Of a stretch of DNA of 26,544 bases, positions 7,345-14,036 are shown in pieces. This stretch comes from Sulfurimonas sp. (GTDB lineage Bacteria; Campylobacterota; Campylobacteria; Campylobacterales; Sulfurimonadaceae): the NCBI RefSeq assembly GCF_023228785.1, contig NZ_JALOAN010000033.1, forward strand, positions 1 to 26,544, read 5' to 3'. Below the pieces are notes generated by a model. It did not search any database. It saw only the letters and a list, made by a program, of their open reading frames with translations, and was not told where the DNA came from. The stretch's first letter is position 1. Every line of letters begins with the position of its first letter. Position numbers and translations under genes: made by a program.

Positions 7345-8130
7345 ATGAAAAATAAATACAGAATTTTAGTAACAAATGATGATGGTTATGAGGCAAAAGG
7401 ATTGCTCTGTTTAGTTAGAGCTTTAAAAGAGTTAGATGATGTAAAAGTGACAGTTGTAGCTCCTGCAAATGAAAAATCTGCTTGTGGACACTCACTAACA
7501 CTGACTCGTCCTCTGAAATTTGTAAGCGTAGATGATGATTTTTATAAATTAGATGATGGAACTCCAAGTGATTGCGTCTATCTATCTTTAAGTACAATTT
7601 TTGTTGATAGAAAACCAGATCTACTCATAAGTGGAATAAATCGCGGCTCAAATATGGGTGAAGATATAACTTATAGTGGAACTGCAGCAGGAGCAATGGA
7701 AGGAGTTTTACACGATATTCCTTCAATAGCTATCAGCCAAGTGATGGACTTTACAAACCCAGAGGGCGATTTTTCTTTGGCTAAAAAAATTATAAAAGAG
7801 CTAGTGCTCAAGATAAAAAATGGCTCATTTCCACTTCCAAAAAGGGAATTTTTAAATGTAAATATCCCACCAGATATAAGTGAAGCTAAGATGCAAGTAA
7901 CTTATGCTGGATATAGATTTTACGCAAATGATTCACATGTTCATAGAAATCCTCGTGGGGAAGAGCACTATTGGTTAGGTTTACATCCACTAAGTTTTTC
8001 ACCAAGAGAAGGCTCAGGTGGGGTGAGTGATCATGAAGCTATTGAAGCTGGATATGTCTCTATAACGCCTATACATCTAGATCTAAGCGCATATAAAAGT
8101 ATGAAAAAGCTTAAAGAGTGGATAGAGTAG
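7345..8130 (+). CDS. surE: SurE, 5'/3'-nucleotidase
   Basis: A 261-aa cytoplasmic phosphatase of the SurE family, acting on nucleoside monophosphates and linked to stationary-phase survival. Seen: the metal-binding VTNDDG motif (9-14), the APANEKSACGHSLTL loop, DGTPSDCVYLSL, and the strongly conserved SGINRGSNMG followed by TYSGTAAGAMEG. The length is typical. The start is fixed by the first residues running directly into the first strand, KYRILVTNDDG. It is divergent from modE across a 90-bp gap. It heads a run of five plus-strand genes, and the next start codon is 3 nt after its stop. Confidence 0.95.
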   Translation: MKNKYRILVTNDDGYEAKGLLCLVRALKELDDVKVTVVAPANEKSACGHSLTLTRPLKFVSVDDDFYKLDDGTPSDCVYLSLSTIFVDRKPDLLISGINRGSNMGEDITYSGTAAGAMEGVLHDIPSIAISQVMDFTNPEGDFSLAKKIIKELVLKIKNGSFPLPKREFLNVNIPPDISEAKMQVTYAGYRFYANDSHVHRNPRGEEHYWLGLHPLSFSPREGSGGVSDHEAIEAGYVSITPIHLDLSAYKSMKKLKEWIE

Positions 8131-8133
8131 ATC

Positions 8134-8772
8134 TTGAGATTTGATCGCATTAAAACTCTATTAGGGGATGATTTCTCAAGGCTAGAAGATGCAAAAATAC
8201 TTCTTTTAGGTGTTGGTGGAGTTGGTGGTTTTTGTCTTGATTGTCTAGTGCGAAGCGGTATTAGTGATATAACTATAGTTGATTTTGATAGTTTTGATGA
8301 GTCAAACCAAAACAGACAACTGCTCTCCGAACTTCACTTAGGTGAGTCAAAAGTAGAATCATTTAAAAAACACTATCCAAACATAAAAATCATAAATGAA
8401 AAGATAGATGAGATCTGGGTAGAAGAGTTTGACTTTGATGAGTTTGACTTAGTTTTAGATGCCATCGATGACACAAAAGCAAAACTTGCCCTTGCACAAA
8501 AATGCTACAAAAAACTTATCTCTTCTTTTGGAAGTGCAAAAAGACTAGATCCAACTAAGATAAAAGTGGATGATATTTGGAAGAGCTACGGGGATAAGTT
8601 CGGTTCTAAGATCCGTTATGAGCTAAGAAAAAGAGGTTTTAATAAAAAGTATAGAGTCATATTTTCATCTGAAGAAGCAAAAGTAAAAGAAAAAGGTAGT
8701 TTTATGGGAGTAACAGCATCTTTTGGTTTGGCTATGTGCTCTGAGGCTGTTAGAATCCTCACAAAGAAGTAG
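8134..8772 (+). CDS. ThiF/MoeB/TcdA superfamily E1-like adenylating enzyme, short form
   Basis: A 212-aa protein with the Rossmann ATP-binding start ILLLGVGGVGGF (about 22-33), the DFDSFDESNQNRQ segment (50-62) that binds ATP and Mg, and DAIDDTKAK. The sequence is most like TcdA (CsdL), which dehydrates t6A in tRNA to the cyclic form, but that family is usually about 250-270 aa. Here the C-terminus ends soon after MGVTASFGLAMCSEAVRIL. ThiF or MoeB activity is an alternative. The start is TTG at 8134. It is the first possible start after the surE stop and is needed to include MRFDRIKTLLGDDF, the normal family N-terminus. It is in the same frame as surE, separated by one stop and one ATC codon. 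Confidence 0.8.
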   Translation: MRFDRIKTLLGDDFSRLEDAKILLLGVGGVGGFCLDCLVRSGISDITIVDFDSFDESNQNRQLLSELHLGESKVESFKKHYPNIKIINEKIDEIWVEEFDFDEFDLVLDAIDDTKAKLALAQKCYKKLISSFGSAKRLDPTKIKVDDIWKSYGDKFGSKIRYELRKRGFNKKYRVIFSSEEAKVKEKGSFMGVTASFGLAMCSEAVRILTKK

Positions 8773-8773
8773 G

Positions 8774-9673
8774 GTGAAATTTTTTTTAATTCCACTTATT
8801 ATTGTTAGTATGTGGAGTAGTCTTTTTGCAGATGATTTGATAAGTTATGATTATGAAGTAGATGCTTATTACTCAAATCTTATAATGTTTATAGATCTAG
8901 ATAGAGAAAACAATGTCACAGATGCTCTGAAGTATTCAGAGGAAGATATATATACAGATCTAGTTAAAAACACTTTTAATCCAAATATCTTTTTATTTGA
9001 AACTTCAATTCATCCTATGAGCCTGTTCGGATTGTATTTTAGGGATCACCATGAAAGTACTTATGAAAGATCAAAAAGAAATGATTTTAATCCTGTAAAA
9101 GTTATAACTGCAGGTTTTGAGGAGCCTTACTCTTTCTCTTTTTTCTTAGGTAGGATGATGGTTTTTAAGAATGAAAAAGATAGCCATATAGGAAGTAATA
9201 GAGCCTATACAGGCTTTCGTGTAAGTGTTAGCGACTATTCTATCAAAGATAATATAGCCCATTATGACAAGTGGTATAATGTAGAGTTTAGTATAAAAGG
9301 AACAAGAAAGACTGATGAGCGAGATTTAGACTGGAGTTTTCGAGTAGGTACGAAGATACATCAAAACCCATATTTTTCAAACAGTATATATATAGGTGCA
9401 AAAAGAAGCAGTATTGACTACAAAAAGAACGAGTACTCCTTTATCTATAACACTGCATTCTCAACTATGTTAGCGATAAATTCAGACACACTAAAACTCG
9501 CTGAGGCAGAGTTTATAGTAGAGAAAAAATGGCCACTTAGTTTGAGGCATAAAATAAGTTTTGGACTAAGTCTAGGTTATTTATACAATACGGGAGAGAA
9601 ATATAAGGGAGAGTTAAAAGAAGAGGGGATAGATAGACATCAACTCATCTTGCGTCCTAATTTTAAATGGTAG
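8774..9673 (+). CDS. Predicted secreted or outer-membrane protein of unknown family
   Basis: I do not recognise this protein. With a GTG start at 8774, one base after the preceding stop, it is 299 aa and begins with a clear signal peptide, KFFLIPLIIVSMWSSLFA, cleaved before DDLISYD. An upstream ATG at 8723 would put 17 charged and mixed residues before the signal peptide and overlap the previous gene by 50 nt, so I prefer the GTG. The mature part has alternating strands, many aromatic residues and a terminal tryptophan (LILRPNFKW), as in small outer-membrane beta-barrels. Repeated YIGAKRSS and SLGYLYNTG type strands support that. The function is unknown; it sits in the surE-led run. Confidence 0.65.
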   Translation: MKFFLIPLIIVSMWSSLFADDLISYDYEVDAYYSNLIMFIDLDRENNVTDALKYSEEDIYTDLVKNTFNPNIFLFETSIHPMSLFGLYFRDHHESTYERSKRNDFNPVKVITAGFEEPYSFSFFLGRMMVFKNEKDSHIGSNRAYTGFRVSVSDYSIKDNIAHYDKWYNVEFSIKGTRKTDERDLDWSFRVGTKIHQNPYFSNSIYIGAKRSSIDYKKNEYSFIYNTAFSTMLAINSDTLKLAEAEFIVEKKWPLSLRHKISFGLSLGYLYNTGEKYKGELKEEGIDRHQLILRPNFKW

Positions 9674-9682
9674 AGGTTTGTT

Positions 9683-10063
9683 TTGTTTGATTTTTTAAAT
9701 AGTGACTGGTTTAATATAAGTCTAGAGATACTCTTTTTAATACTTATATCTTATGATATAAAAAGATATGTCCAGACTAAAAAAAAAGAGTATATAGTAA
9801 ATATTGTAGTAACAATAGGCTTTGCTATATGGGTTTTGTATCCATACTATAAGAGTTATTTTGGCTGGAATGAGACTCAAAAACAAGAACTCATCTCAAC
9901 TTGTGCTGATGCAAACGATACGAAACTTTGCAAATGTGTAGATGAAGCACTCTTTAAAAGTTTCACCTATGAAGAGTACAAGGCACAAGATACGAACTCA
10001 AGTGAGTTTAAAGAGTTTATAAAAGATGCAAAAGAGGAGTGTTTAGATGAGTCATGGTTTTGA
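9683..10063 (+). CDS. Small two-helix membrane protein with cysteine-rich tail, unknown function
   Basis: A 126-aa protein, start TTG with AGAGG about 7 nt upstream. Two hydrophobic helices are seen (about residues 13-28 and 39-56, VNIVVTIGFAIWVLYPYY) with a positively charged loop between them (KRYVQTKKKEY). By the positive-inside rule the loop should face the cytoplasm and the tail the periplasm. The tail holds four cysteines in two clusters, STCADANDTKLCKC and KEEC, which could form disulfides. No family is recognised. It starts 9 nt after the preceding stop, and its 3' end overlaps the next gene by 17 nt, so it belongs to the same transcript. Confidence 0.65.
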   Translation: MFDFLNSDWFNISLEILFLILISYDIKRYVQTKKKEYIVNIVVTIGFAIWVLYPYYKSYFGWNETQKQELISTCADANDTKLCKCVDEALFKSFTYEEYKAQDTNSSEFKEFIKDAKEECLDESWF

Positions 10064-10298
10064 TCTAGATAGAGATCTAGTTTGTGAAGGCATAATCGGC
10101 GACGGCTGTGGAGGAGGGCGTTTTTTTATGGTAAAAGATGAGATCTTAAAGGCTTATGATCCAGATACAAAAGAGTATATTGAGCTTTTAGTAGGCGTGA
10201 AAAATGCTCTTACTATTTCTAAGAGTGTTTGTGTCTTGAATATAGTTTGCCAAGATGAGACTATAGAGTTTGATCTCTCTAAGATGAAAAGAGTTTAG
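10047..10298 (+). CDS. 83-aa conserved-looking small protein, unknown function
   Basis: A short soluble protein with no signal peptide or membrane helix. The ATG at 10047 has a good GAGGAG ribosome site 8 nt upstream, inside the preceding gene, and the two genes overlap by 17 nt. The N-terminal part is glycine- and cysteine-rich (CEGIIGDGCGGGRFF). The rest looks like alternating strands ending in EFDLSKMKRV. I do not recognise a family. The strong ribosome site and coupling make it a real gene; any role in the surE-led run is unknown. Confidence 0.6.
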   Translation: MSHGFDLDRDLVCEGIIGDGCGGGRFFMVKDEILKAYDPDTKEYIELLVGVKNALTISKSVCVLNIVCQDETIEFDLSKMKRV

Positions 10299-10408
10299 TA
10301 AAGTAAAGAGCATTTTTGAGTTAGCAGTTCATATAAAACGGAGATAAAATTATATAGAGCAAAATTTGATATAGTTATAGAAGTAAAAGATAAAGGAGAG
10401 AAGAGAAA

Positions 10409-11122
10409 ATGTTTAGAAAATTACCAAAAGAAAATATGGGTAGCTCAAACTTAGGTTGGCTTGAGAGTCGTTTTCATTTCTCTTTTGCAGAGTATAGAAA
10501 TCATGACAATATCAATTTTGGAGTTTTGAGAGTTCTAAATGATGACATTGTTCACCCAAAGAGTGGCTTTGAGATGCACCCACATCGTGATATGGAGATC
10601 GTATCTTATATCGTAGATGGAGAACTAACACACAAAGACTCTATGGGAAACTCTGAGACATTAAGACGTGGTGAAGTGCAGTACATGAGTGCAGGGAATG
10701 GAGTTATGCACTCAGAACATAACAAAAACACAAGCAAAGATCTAAGACTACTTCAGATCTGGATAGTTCCACCAGAGAAAAACCTTCCTACACTCTACGG
10801 CTCACACCCCTATAAAAAAGCCCAAAGAGAGAACAGACTCTTAAATATAGTCTCATCACAAGAGGGAGATGCAGAGATAAAACTCTATCAAGATGTAAAT
10901 ATTTTTGTAAGCGAGCTTGAAGAGGGTAAGGTTTTGGAATTTCCTATAAAAGAGAAGAGACAAGTATATTTTGTTCAAATAGAGGGAAGCTCAGACATAG
11001 ATGGAATTGCCCTTGATGATGGCGATGCGATGGAGGTGATAAAAGAGACGAACTTAAGTATAAAAGCCTTAGAGAAGAGTCACTTTCTTTTTATAGAGAT
11101 GCTTGAGGAGTTAAAACTTTAG
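10409..11122 (+). CDS. Pirin family protein (YhhW-type bicupin)
   Basis: A 237-aa bicupin. Four metal ligands of the N-terminal cupin are in place: His57 and His59 in MHPHRDMEI, His101 and Glu103 in GVMHSEH. Other family marks are ILxxDxIxP-like LRVLNDDIVHPKSGF, RGEVQYMSAG and LQIWIVPP. E. coli YhhW is the closest well-known relative and has quercetin 2,3-dioxygenase activity in vitro; the cellular role is unclear. A 110-bp AT-rich gap precedes it with GGAG about 10 nt before the ATG, so it probably has its own promoter. Its stop overlaps the stop of the convergent SUI1-like gene by 4 nt. Confidence 0.9.
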   Translation: MFRKLPKENMGSSNLGWLESRFHFSFAEYRNHDNINFGVLRVLNDDIVHPKSGFEMHPHRDMEIVSYIVDGELTHKDSMGNSETLRRGEVQYMSAGNGVMHSEHNKNTSKDLRLLQIWIVPPEKNLPTLYGSHPYKKAQRENRLLNIVSSQEGDAEIKLYQDVNIFVSELEEGKVLEFPIKEKRQVYFVQIEGSSDIDGIALDDGDAMEVIKETNLSIKALEKSHFLFIEMLEELKL

Positions 11123-11463
11123 TGATTATGCTTAATTCTAAAGCCCTCAGCAACTAAAAGAGTTTTTATCTCATCTTTTACTTCGCCTTGAAACTCCATC
11201 CAGCAATCTTTAAAAGCTCCACCACAGCCGAGCTTTTTTTTAAGAAGTTTTAGAGTTTTGCTTGCATCTTCTTTGGAGAGGAAAAATTCACCAACTAAGG
11301 TTACAGTTTTGCCTCTCCTTTTCTCTTTTGCAAAGATAAGCATGTGTTTTTGTGGTTCTAAGATCTCATTGCCGATTTGTGAGGCTCTTGGGGATTGAAC
11401 CTGTGCCCAGCTATCATCTATATCTGCACCGATGAAGATGTCTAGTTTTTTGCCTCTACTCAT
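11119..11463 (-). CDS. SUI1/eIF1-like protein (YciH family)
   Basis: A 114-aa protein. The N-terminal half is poorly conserved. The C-terminal half is a clear SUI1 domain: KEKRRGKTVTLVGEF (47-61), then LKKKLGCGGAFKDC and EFQGEVKDEIKTLLVAEGF. Known: bacterial YciH resembles eukaryotic eIF1, binds the 30S subunit, and affects start-site fidelity or represses translation under stress. It is the last gene of a three-gene operon, starting 3 nt after the DUF5718 stop, with only a weak ribosome site, so translation is probably coupled. Its 3' end overlaps the pirin gene by 4 nt in a convergent layout. Confidence 0.85.
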   Translation of the reverse strand: MSRGKKLDIFIGADIDDSWAQVQSPRASQIGNEILEPQKHMLIFAKEKRRGKTVTLVGEFFLSKEDASKTLKLLKKKLGCGGAFKDCWMEFQGEVKDEIKTLLVAEGFRIKHNH

Positions 11464-11466
11464 AGC

Positions 11467-12318
11467 TTATATAACTCTTTGAGAGAGTATGCTTATATTT
11501 CGATTTGTTTGATTTTCTATATTTTCTAAGAGTTCTTCTTTTGTGATATTGTTTTTTGGATATAAAACTACAAAAATTTCATCCCCTTTTTTTAAAAATG
11601 TTTTCTCACCAAACTCTGTATATCTAGTAGCACCAATACTGATAATGGCTTCTTTGGGGTTTGAACAAGCTGCAATGTATTGGTTTATCGGCTCAAGAGG
11701 ACCGTAATTCTCTTGAGTATTTATCTGATAAACCATCCAATCAAGTAGTTTTTGATAAAAGTAGCTATATCCACTTATCTCAACATCTTCTCCATAAGCA
11801 TGGAGTTCTCCATCACGACGTAAAAAACTTGCAATTGAGTAAGAGTCCATTACTCCACCCTTTTTAAATTTATCTATTTTTATGAGAGTGTTGCTAAGTC
11901 CTTTAGAACACTCTCCCCAGTTTTTTTTGTCGCTAATCTTATCTGCATTTGCAACTCTAATAGAGCAGTCATTAAATGCACCAAAGTAAGTTGGTATTAT
12001 TTTTGTAAGTTTTCCAGCACTATAATGTAAGTCACAAATAAGACCAACTTCAGGCTCAGCTTGAACATTAGTATCTTCATTTGGAAGTTTGATATGTGAT
12101 GTTGATAGAGGATATATACTTAAGCTACTTTTTGCCTCTAGGATTAGGCCATTGTCCAAATTTGGCGGCTCAGGAATATAAAAGGGAAACATCCCTTTTG
12201 GAGCAGCTTCATCTGCGGTTATGATATTTTTAAAATCTTCCATCTCTCCAGCTTGCTCCAAGTGAAGAGCAAAATTTCCAGCTATGCCTAGTCCTAAAAA
12301 CTTTTTATATTTTGCCAT
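11467..12318 (-). CDS. DUF5718 family protein with fumarylacetoacetate hydrolase-like motifs
   Basis: A 283-aa soluble protein beginning FLGLGIAGNFALHLEQAGE, which I associate with DUF5718, a family of unknown function. The middle resembles the FAH fold: AEPEVGL has the E-x-E pair that binds metal in FAH enzymes, and AFNDCSIR followed by NWGECSKGLSNTL recalls the NDVSxRD and W-x-x-GKG segments. A divalent-metal hydrolase or lyase is therefore possible, but this is inference from motif likeness. It lies 2 nt after the ABC-F stop, so the two are tightly linked. Confidence 0.65.
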   Translation of the reverse strand: MAKYKKFLGLGIAGNFALHLEQAGEMEDFKNIITADEAAPKGMFPFYIPEPPNLDNGLILEAKSSLSIYPLSTSHIKLPNEDTNVQAEPEVGLICDLHYSAGKLTKIIPTYFGAFNDCSIRVANADKISDKKNWGECSKGLSNTLIKIDKFKKGGVMDSYSIASFLRRDGELHAYGEDVEISGYSYFYQKLLDWMVYQINTQENYGPLEPINQYIAACSNPKEAIISIGATRYTEFGEKTFLKKGDEIFVVLYPKNNITKEELLENIENQTNRNISILSQRVI

Positions 12319-12320
12319 TT

Positions 12321-13928
12321 TTATAAAGTACCACTTTGTTTTGCTTCTGCATACTCTTCGTAAGTGCCTTTGAAATCTGTTACTCTTCCATCTGCATGGA
12401 TCTCTATGATGCGTGATGCAAATGCATCTAAAAGTTCACGGTCATGAGATACACAGATAACATTGCCTTTAAACTCATGTAAAGCTTCACCAAGAGCAAC
12501 AATAGCCTCTAGATCTAGGTGATTTGATGGTTCATCTAAAACTAGGAAGTTTCCACCTTCAAGCATCATTTTACTAAGCATCATTCTATGCTTTTCTCCA
12601 CCAGAGATACTCACAACTGATTTCTCTTGTTGCTCTCCATTAAAGAGCATCCTGCCTAAGCAGTTTCTTATCTCAGCTATATCTCTTTTTGGATCGAAGC
12701 CTCTTAACCAGTCATATAGAGTTCCATCGCCTTTTATAATGTCTGCCGTATCTTGAGGGAAGTAAGAGTTCTCAATTGTAGCACCCCAATGAACTTCACC
12801 ACTTGTAGGTTTAATCTCTTCCATAAGGATCTTTAAAAGTGTTGTTTTACCAGCGCCATTTGGTCCGATTAGGGCTACTTTTTCACCTGGAATGAACTTA
12901 AGATTTATATCTTTAAGAACTTCGTTTCCATCAGAATAAGTATGGTTCACATCTATGACATGAAGTGCTTCATCACCCATAACTCTCGCAGCTTTAAAAA
13001 CTATACTTGGATCTCTTCTTGAAGATGGTTTGATATCTTCAATATTTAACTTTTCAAGTTGTTTTTGTCTTGAAGTTGCTTGTTTTGCTTTAGAAGCATT
13101 TGCACTAAAACGACGAACAAAGGCTTCAAGTTGCTCTTTTTCTTTCTCTTTTTTTGCAGTATCAAGTTCAAGTTGCTTTGACATTACATTTGCAGCTATG
13201 TACCAATCATCATAGTTTCCTGTAAACTCACGGATCTTTTGATAATCAACATCTAAGATATTTGTAACAACTGCATTTAAAAAGTGTCTATCGTGTGAGA
13301 TTACAACCATAGTTCCTTGATGTCTTTGTAGTTCATCTTCTAACCAGCTAATAGTCTCAATATCAAGGTTATTTGTAGGCTCATCAAGAAACAAAACATC
13401 TGGTCTTGGGTAGAGAACTTGAGCTAAAAGAACTTTAAATTTATCTGCACTATCTAGTGTGCTCATAAGGTTGTGATGCAACTCAGAACCGATGCCAACA
13501 TTTTCAAGAATTTTAGCTATATTTACATCATACTCATAAGTTGGATCTTCTTCAACACAGATAACTTCTAGATCTGCTAAACGATTATTTACAGCATCAT
13601 CTTCAAAGTCGCCAGCTGCATAGATCTCTTCTTTTTCTTTTATAGCATTAAAGAGTCTTTTGTTGCCATAAAGAACTGCGTCCATTATGGTGTAGTCTTC
13701 ATAAGCATACTGATTTTGTCCTAGAACTCCAACTTTGTTTGCTTTTGGAATGATGATCTCGCCATCATACTCATTAATCTCACCACTTAGGATTTTTAAA
13801 AAAGTTGTTTTACCAGCACCGTTTGCACCGATGAGACCGTATCTTTTATTACGGTCTAGTTTTAGGTTTATGTCTTGAAATAGTACTCTATTTCCATAAC
13901 GCATAATTAGATTTCGTACAGTTACCAT
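12321..13928 (-). CDS. ABC-F family ATPase, YbiT-like
   Basis: A 535-aa soluble protein with two ABC domains and no membrane segment. Domain 1 has Walker A GANGAGKTT (34-42) and Walker B LFLDEPTNNLD, with a degenerate signature (SADKFKVLLAQ replaces LSGGQ), as in YbiT. A charged linker rich in K and E (about 245-300) follows. Domain 2 has GPNGAGKTT, a proper SISGGEKHR signature and LVLDEPSNHLD. ABC-F proteins bind the ribosomal E site and modulate stalled or initiating ribosomes. The size and degenerate first signature fit YbiT rather than EttA or Uup. It heads an operon with DUF5718 and the SUI1-like gene. Two TATAAT boxes and a leader hairpin lie upstream. Confidence 0.88.
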   Translation of the reverse strand: MVTVRNLIMRYGNRVLFQDINLKLDRNKRYGLIGANGAGKTTFLKILSGEINEYDGEIIIPKANKVGVLGQNQYAYEDYTIMDAVLYGNKRLFNAIKEKEEIYAAGDFEDDAVNNRLADLEVICVEEDPTYEYDVNIAKILENVGIGSELHHNLMSTLDSADKFKVLLAQVLYPRPDVLFLDEPTNNLDIETISWLEDELQRHQGTMVVISHDRHFLNAVVTNILDVDYQKIREFTGNYDDWYIAANVMSKQLELDTAKKEKEKEQLEAFVRRFSANASKAKQATSRQKQLEKLNIEDIKPSSRRDPSIVFKAARVMGDEALHVIDVNHTYSDGNEVLKDINLKFIPGEKVALIGPNGAGKTTLLKILMEEIKPTSGEVHWGATIENSYFPQDTADIIKGDGTLYDWLRGFDPKRDIAEIRNCLGRMLFNGEQQEKSVVSISGGEKHRMMLSKMMLEGGNFLVLDEPSNHLDLEAIVALGEALHEFKGNVICVSHDRELLDAFASRIIEIHADGRVTDFKGTYEEYAEAKQSGTL

Positions 13929-13951
13929 GATTGTTTCTCTTAGGTGGATTT

Positions 13952-13985
13952 GCCCAATACAAACTTATCTTAGATTTGTTTGGGC
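13952..13985 (-). promoter_or_regulatory. Leader hairpin of the ABC-F gene
   Basis: GCCCAA (13980-13985 read on the minus strand) pairs with TTGGGC (13952-13957). A second CAAA/TTTG step inside the stem is separated by a small asymmetric bulge. It begins about 6 nt after the start predicted from the nearer -10 box, so it would cap the 5' end of the mRNA, about 23 nt before the ATG. Confidence 0.45.
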
Positions 13986-13997
13986 TATTTTTCGCGG

Positions 13998-14031
13998 ATT
14001 ATAGCCAAGAGTTGTTTAAAGCGCGATTATA
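13998..14031 (-). promoter_or_regulatory. Two TATAAT -10 boxes upstream of the ABC-F operon
   Basis: Perfect minus-strand TATAAT hexamers lie at 13998-14003 and 14026-14031, 28 bp apart, directly after the chemoreceptor stop codon (14037). The nearer one predicts a leader of about 63 nt. Either or both could be used. Confidence 0.55.
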
Positions 14032-14036
14032 CTCTT

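Noticed and set aside
8723..8773. Earlier ATG for the predicted outer-membrane protein
   Set aside because: It would put 17 residues before a clear signal peptide and overlap the TcdA-like gene; GTG at 8774 fits better.
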